From assembly GCA_003243915.1 (NCBI GenBank), contig QHCC01000206.1:1-48501 (forward strand): DNA of 48,501 bases, in the 5' to 3' direction. The position numbers were made by a program, and so were the translations under genes. This document shows positions 27,498 through 36,331 of the stretch, piece by piece; position 1 is the first letter of the stretch; the number at the start of each line of letters is the position of its first letter. This stretch comes from Pseudonocardiales bacterium (GTDB lineage: Bacteria; Actinomycetota; Actinomycetes; Mycobacteriales; Jatrophihabitantaceae). The notes under the pieces are model-generated. The model did not search any database, had not been told where the DNA came from, and saw nothing but the letters and a program-made list of their open reading frames with translations.

Positions 27498-29629
27498 TTC
27501 GCCGGGCGCTGGCACCCGCCGCCGTGCTGGTGCTGTGCGCGGTGACCGGGTTAGCCTTCGCGCCGGCATTCGGCGGTCGGTTGGCTGCGACGGACTTCGC
27601 GCCCGGGCGGCTCGTCGTGGCCGTGCTCGCGGCGGTGCTCGCCCCGCTCGCGGTCGTAGCGGTGTGCGTCTGGCGGCGCTGGTCGGCCACGGTGGCTGCC
27701 CTGGCCGGCTTGGCTGCCCTGGTGTTGGCCATCGTGGTGGTCGTCCGTCCGGGTGCCGAGGCGTTCAGCGGGCCGTACCGGCTGCTCACGACCGCGCTGC
27801 CCGCCGACACCGACGGGCCGGCGCTGGCCGCTGTGGCGGCCGTGGTCGGGTTGGCGGCGCTGATCGCCGCGCTCGTGATGGCCTACAGCAGCGCCGCGGT
27901 GCTCGCCGTCCTCGCGCCACTGGCCTGCCTGGTCCTCGCGCTGGCTCTGGACGCGGCCGTGCGCGAGCCACCTGCTTGGTACGCGATCGCTGTCGTGACG
28001 CCGGTCGGGCTCGCCGTCGCAGCGCTGCGCGACCGCCAGTCCGCGCGCGTGCGGGTCGACGGCGGCGTCGGGCTGTTGCGGCGGGTAGTGCCGGCCGCGA
28101 GCACCGTCGCCGTGGTCGCCGTGGCAGCGGTGCTGGCCACCATGCTCGCGCCGTCGCTGCCGGGTGTCCGGGCGCGTCCGGCCGACGTGCGGGCGCTGGT
28201 GGCACCGCCACTGGTGACCCGCACCGCGGTCAGCCCATTGCAGCAGTACCAGGCGTTGCACGACGACACCTTGCGAGTGCGGCTGTCCGGGACGTCCTCA
28301 CGACACCTGGACCTGCTGCGGATGGTGACGCTCGACCGCTTCGACGGGCAGTTCTGGACGACCCAGGCGCACTACCGGCGGGCCGGGCACGCCCTGTCCG
28401 GCGGTTCGAGCGACGGCGCTGTCGACGTGGCGGTGCGCGCCGGCGAAGCCGCACCGCTGTACTGGCTGCCGCAGCCCGGACGTCCCCTCACTCTCGACGC
28501 CGTCGGCTTGGGCGTCGACGAAACCACCGGCGACCTCGCGGTACCCACCGGTCATGCCTTCCCGCCGTCGTATCGGGTCGCCGGTCGCCCGGCGCCGGAC
28601 GCGGGCAGCCCGGCGCTGGCCGGCGACGACCCGCAGCCGCTCTCCGGGCCGGTCGACGCCTCCGGTCACCCCCCACCGGCCGACATCGCTGCGTTCGCCC
28701 GCCAGGCGCTGACCAGCCCGTCCGGATACGTCCGGCTGACCGCTCTGCTGCACCGGCTGCGCGGCCCCAACTACTTCGTCGACGACCGGCCCAGCGCCAG
28801 CGGCGGGCACGGCTACTTCAGGATCTCGGCGCTGCTGACGGGCGCCGCGGGGATCCACGCGGGCACCAGCGAGCAGTACGCCAGCGCGTTTGCGGTCATG
28901 GCCCGGGTGCTGGGCTACGACGCCAGGGTGGTGCTGGGCTTTCGGCCGCAGTACTCCTCCGCCACCGCGTTCGCGATCGGCGGCTCGGACGTCTACGCCT
29001 GGGCCGAGGTGCGCTTCGCCGGGGCCGGTTGGGTCACCTTCGACGCGACACCGACCGCGCTGGCCAGCCTCAGCGGCAAGACGCTGCCACCCTCGAGCGC
29101 GCCCCCGCCGCCCGAGGGGTCCCCGACACCTGCCCCGTCGGCTGGCCCCAGTGGCCCTCGGCGGTCCGGTCATGCGGGCGGCCCCGGCAGCACGTCGGTG
29201 TCGGCCGATGGCGCGGCGCGCACGGCGTGGGTGCTCGCGCTGCTCGGCGGGCTCGTCGTCGTGCTCGGAGCGCCACCTACGTTGAAGGCCGGCCGCCGCC
29301 GGCGCCGCCGGGCGCGGCCCTCGGCTCGCGCGGTGTACGGCGCGTGGCAGGAGACCCTCGACCGGATCGTCGAGTCGGGCATCCGGGTACGGGGTGGCAT
29401 GACCGGCGGCGAGGTGGCCGGCGCCGCTCCCCCCATTGCCCGTCCCTATGTCGCCGCCCTGGCCGATCTGCTCGACCGGGCCGGCTACGCCCCGGAGCCC
29501 CCCGAGGCCGGCGCGCCGCGGCTGGCCTGGGCGAACGCCGCAGTGATCAGGACCGAACTGCGTCGCGAGATGCGCCCGCTGCGCCGCGTGCGCGGGTGGC
29601 TGGATCCGCGCCCGCTCTGGCGCCGCTGA
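27494..29629 (+). CDS. transglutaminase-like membrane protein with substituted catalytic residues
   Basis: A 711-residue protein: about six membrane helices (residues 5-220), an extracytoplasmic transglutaminase-core domain (about 260-540), a Pro/Ser-rich spacer, another helix near 575-597 and a cytoplasmic tail resembling DUF4129. The papain-like fold is recognisable (EQYASAFAVMARVLGYDARVVLGF), but the nucleophile position of GxCE is Ser (GTSE, residue 459). The His position of HAW is Tyr (YAWAEV, residue 501). Only the Asp (FDATP, residue 517) remains. It is therefore probably non-enzymatic and may bind rather than cut. The GTG at 27494 has GGAGG 6 nt upstream. It is the last gene of the plus-strand arm. 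Confidence 0.85.
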   Translation: MIRRALAPAAVLVLCAVTGLAFAPAFGGRLAATDFAPGRLVVAVLAAVLAPLAVVAVCVWRRWSATVAALAGLAALVLAIVVVVRPGAEAFSGPYRLLTTALPADTDGPALAAVAAVVGLAALIAALVMAYSSAAVLAVLAPLACLVLALALDAAVREPPAWYAIAVVTPVGLAVAALRDRQSARVRVDGGVGLLRRVVPAASTVAVVAVAAVLATMLAPSLPGVRARPADVRALVAPPLVTRTAVSPLQQYQALHDDTLRVRLSGTSSRHLDLLRMVTLDRFDGQFWTTQAHYRRAGHALSGGSSDGAVDVAVRAGEAAPLYWLPQPGRPLTLDAVGLGVDETTGDLAVPTGHAFPPSYRVAGRPAPDAGSPALAGDDPQPLSGPVDASGHPPPADIAAFARQALTSPSGYVRLTALLHRLRGPNYFVDDRPSASGGHGYFRISALLTGAAGIHAGTSEQYASAFAVMARVLGYDARVVLGFRPQYSSATAFAIGGSDVYAWAEVRFAGAGWVTFDATPTALASLSGKTLPPSSAPPPPEGSPTPAPSAGPSGPRRSGHAGGPGSTSVSADGAARTAWVLALLGGLVVVLGAPPTLKAGRRRRRRARPSARAVYGAWQETLDRIVESGIRVRGGMTGGEVAGAAPPIARPYVAALADLLDRAGYAPEPPEAGAPRLAWANAAVIRTELRREMRPLRRVRGWLDPRPLWRR

Positions 29630-29643
29630 ACGAGTCGCGTCCA

Positions 29644-29662
29644 GGTGGGCAGGTTGCCCGCC
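29644..29662. terminator. hairpin between convergent genes
   Basis: GGTGGGCA (29644-29651) and TGCCCGCC (29655-29662) form an 8-bp stem with one G-T pair and a 3-nt loop. It fills the short gap between the transglutaminase-like gene and the convergent sigma-partner gene, so it is a likely bidirectional terminator. Confidence 0.6.
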
Positions 29663-29665
29663 GCG

Positions 29666-30706
29666 TCAGGTGTGCACGCCCTGGATCGCGAAGCGCTCGT
29701 GCTGCGTCAGGTGCCCGCCGGTGAACGCGACCACGGTGAGCACCCCGGTGCCGTGAAAGGACACAGGGCTGCTCCAGGGCGAATTCGCACCCCCCGCGGG
29801 GACAGCCGGCGGGGTGCCGGTGACCACGGAGCCGGAGAGGTCCTTCACGTCCAGGACGATGTTCTCGTCCACGCCGGTGATGTGCCCGCCGACCGTCATC
29901 GGGGACGTGACCGCGGAGCCGTAGGCCGGCTGCTCCAGCGAGAAGTCGGTGTCGGCCGTGCCCACGACCTCCCAACCCGCACTGGGGTCATCGGCGATAT
30001 CGCTGTAACGCACCAGGTGCAGCGCGGCGGCGGTGTGCAGCTGCCCGCCCGGCATCGGGTAGCCGACGCCCACCTCGATGCCGTCCTGAACGGTCGTGGT
30101 CCGGATGGCGGTGGTGATGTCGGCGAAGCCCAGGTAGTTCTGCGCGAACAGCAGCGCGGTCTGGGCGCCGTCGAGATGCCACGGCTGGGCGCCGCTGCTC
30201 CGGCTGGCGGCCTGCCACGCCTGCTCGGCGGCGTAGTTCGGGAACGGCCACAGCGGCTGGTAGTGGACGTGGCGCTGCAGCCCCCGGCAGTAAAGATCAT
30301 CGAAGTAGCACGCCTGGCGGTAGGGGCCAACCGGGCGCCCCACAGATGGCGGGTTGGTCGGGCTCGTATCGGCCGTGACGGCCGGCGGTGACGTGACGAC
30401 CGTCGAGGGTGACGCCGTGGGCTCTGGCGACGACGAGCTGGTCGGCGACGAGCTGGTCGGCGACGCCGAGGTAGCGGGCCGCGCCTTCGAGGCGGAGCCG
30501 GTGCGCACGACCGCGGCGGTGCCCACGGCCACCGCTACCACAGCCGCCGCAGCCAGCACGGGAGCCAGCCAGCGGGCGCGACGGCCGGGCGCCGGGTGAT
30601 CACCAGCGGCCGGGGCCGGCACGGCACGCAGGGCGGCCTCGTCGATCTCCTCTGCCGCGGCCCGCAGCGCGGCCCGGATGCGTTCGTCCACATCGTCGTT
30701 GTTCAC
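29666..30706 (-). CDS. putative membrane anti-sigma-like partner with Gmad2-type outer domain
   Basis: A 346-residue protein. A short charged cytoplasmic part (1-45) precedes one membrane helix (about 46-67), a long Ser/Thr/Pro spacer, a middle domain (about 120-240) and a C-terminal domain (about 250-340; FSLEQPAYGSAVTSPMTVGGH, VDENIVLDVKD) that resembles the Gmad2 immunoglobulin-like fold. It overlaps the sigma factor gene by GTGA and has the layout of a sigma-factor sensor partner. No ZAS zinc motif is present, so anti-sigma activity is inferred only from position and topology. Confidence 0.6.
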   Translation of the reverse strand: MNNDDVDERIRAALRAAAEEIDEAALRAVPAPAAGDHPAPGRRARWLAPVLAAAAVVAVAVGTAAVVRTGSASKARPATSASPTSSSPTSSSSPEPTASPSTVVTSPPAVTADTSPTNPPSVGRPVGPYRQACYFDDLYCRGLQRHVHYQPLWPFPNYAAEQAWQAASRSSGAQPWHLDGAQTALLFAQNYLGFADITTAIRTTTVQDGIEVGVGYPMPGGQLHTAAALHLVRYSDIADDPSAGWEVVGTADTDFSLEQPAYGSAVTSPMTVGGHITGVDENIVLDVKDLSGSVVTGTPPAVPAGGANSPWSSPVSFHGTGVLTVVAFTGGHLTQHERFAIQGVHT

Positions 30707-31275
30707 TGCTGACCTCGCTGTTCGGAGTTGAGCACTGCCGCGATCGCGTCGCGGCCACGGGATGCGCTGGACTTCACGGCGCCGACGGAGATGCCGAGCG
30801 TGGCGGCAATCTGCGCCTCCGGGAGCTCGGCCCAGTACCGCAGGACGATCACCTCGCGCTGCCGGGTGGGCAGGGCGCGCAGCGCCGCGAGCACGTCGCG
30901 GTGTTCCTCGGCCAGCAGCACCCGCCCGTCCGCCGGTTCGGCGGTGAGCGCGTCGGCGGCCGGCTGCGGATGGCGGCGCACGGTCCGCCGCCTGCGCAGT
31001 ACCGAGCGGGACCCGTTCACCACAGACGTCCGCAGGTAGCCGAGCGCGGCATCGTCGCTAGCCAGCGCCGCCCACCTGCGGTGCAGCGCACCGAACGCAT
31101 CCTGCACGACGTCCTCGGCGGTCTCGCGGTCATCGACCAGCAGCCTGGCCAACCGCACCATCGCCAGCCGGTGCGCGCGGAAGAGTCGCTCGACGCCGCT
31201 GTCAGCGTCGAGCGGCTCGTCCACGGCGTCGGCTCCCCCGAGCGACCAACGTCGTCCCACCATCGCCGTCCCCAT
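30703..31275 (-). CDS. SigE-family ECF RNA polymerase sigma factor (pair 1)
   Basis: A 190-residue extracytoplasmic-function sigma factor. Region 2 contains LFRAHRLAMVRLARLLVDDRETAEDVVQDAFGALHRRW (about 27-65). Region 4 contains LPTRQREVIVLRYWAELPEAQIAATLGISVGAVKS (about 135-170), which reads the -35 element. The length is normal. The ATG at 31275 is chosen because the frame upstream crosses two hairpins and runs into the preceding gene; an ATG at 31263 is also possible. It is coupled to the membrane partner downstream. Its target promoters are unknown. Confidence 0.85.
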   Translation of the reverse strand: MGTAMVGRRWSLGGADAVDEPLDADSGVERLFRAHRLAMVRLARLLVDDRETAEDVVQDAFGALHRRWAALASDDAALGYLRTSVVNGSRSVLRRRRTVRRHPQPAADALTAEPADGRVLLAEEHRDVLAALRALPTRQREVIVLRYWAELPEAQIAATLGISVGAVKSSASRGRDAIAAVLNSEQRGQQ

Positions 31276-31300
31276 CGGGCCACCGTCCAGGGCTTCCGGT

Positions 31301-31320
31301 AGACCGCGAGATTGCGGTCT
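31301..31320 (-). promoter_or_regulatory. hairpin in the leader of sigma factor gene 1
   Basis: AGACCGC (31301-31307) and GCGGTCT (31314-31320) form a perfect 7-bp stem with a 6-nt loop, about 25 nt upstream of the chosen sigma start and 41 nt after the stop of the preceding gene. It could be an operator, a leader stem or a second terminator. Confidence 0.4.
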
Positions 31321-31335
31321 CACTGGCATAGACGC

Positions 31336-31359
31336 CTGGGCGAGCCAATGGTTGCCCAG
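31336..31359 (-). terminator. hairpin just after the second membrane partner gene
   Basis: CTGGGC (31336-31341) and GCCCAG (31354-31359) form a 6-bp stem with a 12-nt loop, 2 nt past the stop at 31362. No T-run follows. It is a likely terminator separating the two sigma modules. Confidence 0.45.
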
Positions 31360-31361
31360 TC

Positions 31362-32552
31362 TCAGCCGCCGGGGAAGGTGTCGCGGGTCTGCAGCACGCC
31401 GATTGTCTTGCCGTCGCTCCACAGCACCATCTGGACGGAATTGATGGCCAGCGTGCCGTCGGTCGGATGCGCGCCCTTCGCGGACTGAGTGACGAGCACC
31501 GACAGGTCACAGTGCTGGAAGGGTTGGTAGCCGGGGATCTTCCACTCCGAGCAGGAGGTCTGCAGGGAGTTGTTCAGCGGCACGACGAAGCTGTATGTCG
31601 ACTGCCGGCCCGGCTCCGGGATTGCCCCGGAGGGCAGGTCGACCTCTCGTTGCATGGTGACGTGGTAGCCGTCGGAGCCCCGCGTGACGGACTGCAGGAA
31701 GCCGCGGTCGCGCGCCGGCAACGGCCCGAGCGCAGCCGGCAGCGTCGCGCCCGCGACCGCCTGCTCGACGATCGCGTCGTTCACGCCCAATGGATGCCAG
31801 AACACGATCTGTGGATTCGTCGGGACGAACCATTGCTCGCCGGCCGGGACTGCGCAGCCGGCGCGGAACGTCCGGTACTCGACCGACTGGCCGGCGATGG
31901 ACCGCTGGCTGTAGGCGGTCACAGAGTTGTCTCCGCACCGCTGCCCCACGACCGCGTCGTCGATGATCAGCGCAGCCGTGTCGGCGCCGGCGCGCACGAT
32001 GTAGAGGTCGCAGCGCGTGTCGTCACTCGACGCACACCAGGTGTTGGTGATGCCGGCCGCCGACGCCGGGCCGGGGAACTGCGACCAGCCGACCGGCAAA
32101 GTGACACCCACGCCGGCGAAGTCGACAACGGTGGGGCCGTGCCTCGGGAGTGACGGTGGTACCACGTCAGACGTGAGCGGTACGGGGTGCGACGTCGACC
32201 CCGGTGTCGGGTGGACGACGGGCTCGGTCGCCTTGTGCGTCGGCGACGTGGTGGGGGTCTGCGGGGACGCCGGCGCGGAGGTCGAAGGCGTCGTCGTGGC
32301 GTCGGCCGGATTGAGGTGGTGGGCCGTGCTGGTGCCGGCAATCACGGCACCGCCGGCCACGACGGTGACGACGGCCGCCGCGGCGAGCAGCGGGGCAACC
32401 CAGCGGTGCTGGAACGTCAGCTTGCGACGGCCCTGGTCACCGCTGAGATCCTGGTCGGTCGGGGGGTGGCCCGGGCTCAGCGTCGCCGGCGTCACCTGGG
32501 CTGCCTTCGCCTCGAACGCGGCCCGCAGGCGGTGCTCGGTCTCGCGGTTCAT
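31362..32552 (-). CDS. putative membrane anti-sigma-like partner (pair 2)
   Basis: A 396-residue protein with the same plan as the partner of pair 1: a cytoplasmic N-terminus (1-50), one membrane helix (about 51-73), a Thr/Pro/Ser spacer (about 80-135), and an outer domain of about 250 residues. The outer domain has several Cys (TWCASSDDTRC, QRCGDN, AGC, TSCSEW, HCDLS), which may form disulfides. The family was not recognised. The ATG at 32552 overlaps the sigma factor 2 stop (ATGA). No zinc anti-sigma motif is visible, so the regulatory role is inferred from context. Confidence 0.6.
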   Translation of the reverse strand: MNRETEHRLRAAFEAKAAQVTPATLSPGHPPTDQDLSGDQGRRKLTFQHRWVAPLLAAAAVVTVVAGGAVIAGTSTAHHLNPADATTTPSTSAPASPQTPTTSPTHKATEPVVHPTPGSTSHPVPLTSDVVPPSLPRHGPTVVDFAGVGVTLPVGWSQFPGPASAAGITNTWCASSDDTRCDLYIVRAGADTAALIIDDAVVGQRCGDNSVTAYSQRSIAGQSVEYRTFRAGCAVPAGEQWFVPTNPQIVFWHPLGVNDAIVEQAVAGATLPAALGPLPARDRGFLQSVTRGSDGYHVTMQREVDLPSGAIPEPGRQSTYSFVVPLNNSLQTSCSEWKIPGYQPFQHCDLSVLVTQSAKGAHPTDGTLAINSVQMVLWSDGKTIGVLQTRDTFPGG

Positions 32553-33055
32553 CGGGTACCTTCCAGAATTTTCTCGAGCTTGTCCATGCCGCGGCTGGCC
32601 TGCGATTTCACCGCGCCGCGCGAGATGCCCAACGCCTGCGCGATCTCGGCTTCGGAGAGATCCGACCAGTACCGCAGCACGAGCACTTCTTGCTGGCGCG
32701 GCGGCAGGGTATGCACTGCAGCGAGCACCTCGCGGTGCTCGGCCGCCAACATCAACTCGCTGTCGGGGGCATCGCTGTGCTCGGGCTCGACGACTCGCAA
32801 GTGCTTGCGCTCCGTCTGCCGACGCCGCAGCATCGATCGCGCGGTGTTCACCACGGCCGTGCGCAAGTAGCCCAGCGCGGCCTGGGGGTCACGGATCCGG
32901 TCCTGATTGCGGTACAGCCCCACGAAGGCGTCCTGTACGACGTCCTCGGCGCTGGCCCTGTCGTCGACGAGCAGAATGGCCATTCGCACCAGTTTCAGCC
33001 GGTGCGCCGCATACAGTGCCGGCACGTCCACCCGCGCGACATCCACCAGGGTCAC
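32549..33055 (-). CDS. SigE-family ECF RNA polymerase sigma factor (pair 2)
   Basis: A 168-residue sigma factor close to the first: region 2 LYAAHRLKLVRMAILLVDDRASAEDVVQDAFVGLYR (about 12-47), region 4 LPPRQQEVLVLRYWSDLSEAEIAQALGISRGAVKS (about 113-147). The GTG at 33055 is chosen because GGGGGAGGG stands 6-7 nt before it, the strongest ribosome site in this part of the window; a longer GTG start at 33112 lacks one. The similarity of the two sigma/partner modules suggests an old tandem duplication. Confidence 0.87.
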   Translation of the reverse strand: MTLVDVARVDVPALYAAHRLKLVRMAILLVDDRASAEDVVQDAFVGLYRNQDRIRDPQAALGYLRTAVVNTARSMLRRRQTERKHLRVVEPEHSDAPDSELMLAAEHREVLAAVHTLPPRQQEVLVLRYWSDLSEAEIAQALGISRGAVKSQASRGMDKLEKILEGTR

Positions 33056-33135
33056 ATCAGCCCTCCCCCACCTGAGTGCAGGGCGCCCACTGCCTGCCGT
33101 CACTGTGCTCACACATCAAGGACGTCGAAGTCTGC

Positions 33136-33167
33136 CTGAGGTTGCCTGGCACGGCGAACAACCTCAG
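33136..33167 (-). terminator. 9-bp hairpin downstream of upp
   Basis: CTGAGGTTG (33136-33144) and CAACCTCAG (33159-33167) form a perfect 9-bp stem with a 14-nt loop, 27 nt past the upp stop on the minus strand and about 80 nt before the sigma factor 2 start. No T-run follows. A terminator is most likely; an operator for the sigma gene is possible. Confidence 0.55.
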
Positions 33168-33194
33168 CGGGGGAGGATGGCCGCCGAGGCCGGC

Positions 33195-33818
33195 TTACCG
33201 CGGTCCGAACTGGCGGTCGCCGGCGTCGCCCAGGCCCGGCACGATGTAGGCGTTCTCGTTGAGGCGCTCGTCGATGCTGGCGGTGTACACGCGCACCGCC
33301 AGCCCGCTCGCCTCGATCCGGGCCAAGCCTTCGGGAGCGACGAGCGCGCACACCACCGTGAGATCCGACGCGCCCCGCTCGGACAGCAACTGCAGGCAGT
33401 GCAGCAGCGAGCCGCCCGTGGCGAGCATCGGATCGAGGACGATCACCGGCCGCCCGGCCAGCGATTCGGGCAGCGAGGCCATATACGGCGACGGCTCGTG
33501 GGTGTGCTCGTCGCGGGCCAGGCCGACGAAGCCCATCTGCGACTCGGGCAGCAGGTTGAACGCCGCCTCGGCCATACCCAGGCCGGCCCGCAGCACCGGC
33601 ACCAGCAGCGGTGGATTCGCGATTGCGACGCCCGTGGTAGGCCCGACCGGGGTGGTGATCGCGGCGTCGGCAGTCTGCAGCGTGCGGGTCGCCTCGTAGA
33701 CCAGCAGCGTGGCCAGTTCGCGCAGCGCCGCCCGGAACTCGGCGTTGCTGCTGCGCTCGTCGCGCATGACGGTCAACCTGGCCCGGACGATCGGATGCTC
33801 GACGACGACGGTGTCCAC
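33195..33818 (-). CDS. upp: uracil phosphoribosyltransferase
   Basis: A 207-residue enzyme that makes UMP from uracil and PRPP in pyrimidine salvage. The PRPP loop [14 protein letters not shown] (about residues 126-139) and the uracil-binding C-terminus [18 protein letters not shown] are complete, and the length is normal. The GTG at 33818 follows TAGGGT by 7 nt. It stands divergent from deoC with about 110 bp between the starts. Confidence 0.96.
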   Translation of the reverse strand: MDTVVVEHPIVRARLTVMRDERSSNAEFRAALRELATLLVYEATRTLQTADAAITTPVGPTTGVAIANPPLLVPVLRAGLGMAEAAFNLLPESQMGFVGLARDEHTHEPSPYMASLPESLAGRPVIVLDPMLATGGSLLHCLQLLSERGASDLTVVCALVAPEGLARIEASGLAVRVYTASIDERLNENAYIVPGLGDAGDRQFGPR

Positions 33819-33825
33819 GACTGCG

Positions 33826-33831
33826 ACCCTA
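33826..33831 (-). promoter_or_regulatory. -10 element TAGGGT of upp
   Basis: TAGGGT on the minus strand, 7 nt, then the GTG at 33818. No ribosome site is seen. Confidence 0.5.
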
Positions 33832-33917
33832 TGCGACCGTCGCCCCTGCGGCGCGATGGCGGCGACGATGGTGGCGGCGGCGCTGGCGGCGGCACACCCG
33901 AACTGCGCCCGCGCTCC

Positions 33918-33923
33918 TAGACT
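33918..33923 (+). promoter_or_regulatory. -10 element TAGACT of the deoC operon
   Basis: TAGACT lies 6 nt before the GTG at 33930. A GGAG within the spacer is too close to work as a ribosome site. Confidence 0.45.
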
Positions 33924-33929
33924 GGAGCC

Positions 33930-34880
33930 GTGAGCACGCTGGCTCGACCCGACCTGCGCGACGTGTCACGCGATGACACCTCGCTGCGCCGCTTCCTGCA
34001 CGGGCTTCCCGGGGTCGACCAGGTCGGTGCCGAGGGCCGCGCCGCCGGGCTGGCCACCCGCAGCATCAAGACCACGTCCAAGGCATGGGCCATCGACACC
34101 GCGATCGCCATGATCGACCTGACCACGCTGGAAGGCGCTGACACGCCCGGCAAGGTCCGTTCGCTGTGCGCGAAGGCGGCGCGGCCGGACTCCTCCGATG
34201 CCAGTGTCCCGTCGGTCGCCGCGGTCTGCGTCTATCCCGACCTCGTCGCCACTGCGGTGCTCGCGTTGCGCGGCACGTCGGTGGGTGTGGCCAGCGTGGC
34301 CACCGCATTCCCGTCCGGTCGCGCGTCGCTGGACACCAAGCTGCACGACGTCCGTGACGCCGTGGCGGCCGGTGCCACCGAGATCGACATGGTCATCGAC
34401 CGCGGCGCCTTCCTGGCTGGCCACTACGTGCAGGTCTTCGACGAGATCGTGGCGACGAAGGCCGCGTGCGGCGCCGCACACCTGAAGGTCATTCTGGAGA
34501 CCGGCGAGCTGGCCACACTCGACAATGCCCGCCGCGCGTCCTGGCTGGCGCTGCTGGCCGGTGGCGACTTCATCAAGACCTCGACCGGCAAGGTGTCACC
34601 GGCGGCCACGCCACCGGTGGCACTGGTCATGCTCGAGGCCGTCCGCGACTACCACGCAATGACCGGCGAACGGCGAGGGGTGAAGCTCGCCGGCGGCATC
34701 CGGGCTTCCAAGGAGGCAGTGCGCTACCTGGTGATGGTCAACGAGGTCGCCGGCCAGGCCTGGCTCGATCCAGCGCTGTTCCGCTTCGGCGCGTCCAGCC
34801 TGCTCAACGATCTTCTGCTGCAACGACACAAACTCGCCTCCGGCAGCTACGACGGCCCCGACTACGTGACGGTGGATTGA
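33930..34880 (+). CDS. deoC: deoxyribose-phosphate aldolase
   Basis: A 316-residue class I aldolase that splits 2-deoxyribose-5-phosphate into acetaldehyde and glyceraldehyde-3-phosphate. The Schiff-base Lys is in DFIKTSTGK (about 212-220) and the second catalytic Lys in KLAGGIR (about 251-257). At 316 residues it is of the long form found in animals ([21 protein letters not shown] near the N-terminus) rather than the roughly 260-residue E. coli form. The TGATG junction couples it to an aldehyde dehydrogenase gene, which could remove the acetaldehyde. The substrate would come from the pnp and deoA reactions after phosphate transfer. Confidence 0.94.
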   Translation: MSTLARPDLRDVSRDDTSLRRFLHGLPGVDQVGAEGRAAGLATRSIKTTSKAWAIDTAIAMIDLTTLEGADTPGKVRSLCAKAARPDSSDASVPSVAAVCVYPDLVATAVLALRGTSVGVASVATAFPSGRASLDTKLHDVRDAVAAGATEIDMVIDRGAFLAGHYVQVFDEIVATKAACGAAHLKVILETGELATLDNARRASWLALLAGGDFIKTSTGKVSPAATPPVALVMLEAVRDYHAMTGERRGVKLAGGIRASKEAVRYLVMVNEVAGQAWLDPALFRFGASSLLNDLLLQRHKLASGSYDGPDYVTVD

Positions 34881-36331
34881 TGAGCGCTCGCGCGAAGAGT
34901 CCGGTGTTCGAGTACGCACCCGCGCCCGAGTCGCGCGAGATCGCCAGGCTCAAGCCGAGCTACCAGATCTTCATCGACGGGCGCTTCCGCGACGGGTCGG
35001 GTGACGCGGTCAAGACCATCAACCCGGCCGACGAGCAGCCGCTGGCCGAGGTCGCCGAGGCCGGTCCGGCTGATGTGGCTGATGCTGTCGCGGCTGCCCG
35101 CCGCGCTTACGAGGGGCCGTGGTCGGCGATGCCGGGCAAGGAACGCGGGAAGTACCTGTTCCGCATCGCGCGGGCCATCCAGGAACGCGGCCGCGAGCTG
35201 GCCGTCCTGGAATCCCTCGACAACGGCAAGCCGATCCGCGAGTCCCGCGACGTCGACGTCCCGGTGGCGGCCGCACACTTCTTCTACTACGCCGGCTGGG
35301 CCGACAAGCTCGGCTACGGCGGCTTTGGGCCTGACCCGCGCCCGGTCGGCGTGGCCGGGCAGATCATCCCGTGGAACTTCCCACTCCTGATGGCCGCGTG
35401 GAAGATCGCGCCGGCGCTGGCGTGCGGCAACACCGTGGTGCTCAAACCAGCCGAGACCACCCCGCTCACGGCGCTGGTACTCGCCGAGATCATCGCCGAG
35501 GCCGAGCTGCCGGCGGGAGTGGTGAACGTCCTCGCCGGCGGGCCCGCGATCGGTGCGGCGATCGTCGAGCACGATGACGTCGACAAGATCGCGTTCACCG
35601 GCTCGACCGAGGTCGGCAAGATCATCCAGCGGACGCTGGCCGGCACGTCGAAACGGTTGTCGCTCGAACTCGGCGGCAAGGCCGCCAACATCGTCTTCGA
35701 CGACGCCCCGCTCGACCAGGCCGTCGAAGGCATCGTGAACGGGATCTTCTTCAACCAGGGCCAGGTCTGCTGCGCCGGCTCGCGGTTGCTGGTGCAGGAG
35801 TCGGTCGCCGACGAGCTGATCGATTCCTTGCAGCGGCGGCTGGCCACCCTGCGCGTCGGCGACCCGCTGGACAAGAACACCGACGTCGGCGCGATCAATT
35901 CGGCGGCCCAGCTGGCGCGGATCCGCGAACTCACCGAGTCCGGTGTCGCGGAGGGTGCCACCCGCTGGTCGCCGCCGTGCGAGCTACCGGAGCGCGGGTT
36001 CTGGTTCGCGCCCACCGTCTTCACCGGCGTCTCTCCGGCGCACCGCATCGCCCGCGAGGAGATCTTCGGGCCGGTGCTGTCGGTGTTGACGTTCCGCACG
36101 CCGGCGGAGGCGCTCGAGAAGGCGAACAACACCCCCTACGGCCTGTCCGCCGGCGTCTGGACGGAGAAGGGCTCGCGGATCCTGTCCATGGCCGCGCAGC
36201 TGCGCGCGGGCGTGGTCTGGGCGAACACGTTCAACCGCTTCGACCCGAGCGCTCCCTTCGGCGGCTACAAGGAGTCCGGGTTCGGTCGCGAGGGCGGCCG
36301 GCACGGGCTGGAGGCCTACCTTGCCCACTAA
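34880..36331 (+). CDS. aldehyde dehydrogenase (NAD(P)-dependent)
   Basis: A 483-residue full-length aldehyde dehydrogenase. IPWNFPL lines the cofactor site, the general-base Glu is in LELGGK (about 262-267), and the catalytic Cys is in NQGQVCCAGS (about 291-300). EEIFGPVLSV and the C-terminal PFGGYKESGFGREGG are intact. It overlaps deoC by one base, so acetaldehyde from deoxyribose-phosphate is a plausible substrate. A second, truncated family member follows with overlapping reading frames. Confidence 0.9.
   Translation: MSARAKSPVFEYAPAPESREIARLKPSYQIFIDGRFRDGSGDAVKTINPADEQPLAEVAEAGPADVADAVAAARRAYEGPWSAMPGKERGKYLFRIARAIQERGRELAVLESLDNGKPIRESRDVDVPVAAAHFFYYAGWADKLGYGGFGPDPRPVGVAGQIIPWNFPLLMAAWKIAPALACGNTVVLKPAETTPLTALVLAEIIAEAELPAGVVNVLAGGPAIGAAIVEHDDVDKIAFTGSTEVGKIIQRTLAGTSKRLSLELGGKAANIVFDDAPLDQAVEGIVNGIFFNQGQVCCAGSRLLVQESVADELIDSLQRRLATLRVGDPLDKNTDVGAINSAAQLARIRELTESGVAEGATRWSPPCELPERGFWFAPTVFTGVSPAHRIAREEIFGPVLSVLTFRTPAEALEKANNTPYGLSAGVWTEKGSRILSMAAQLRAGVVWANTFNRFDPSAPFGGYKESGFGREGGRHGLEAYLAH

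Noticed and set aside
32549-33112. Longer start of sigma factor 2 at 33112
   Set aside because: No ribosome site or -10 box there, while GGGGGAGGG precisely precedes the GTG at 33055.
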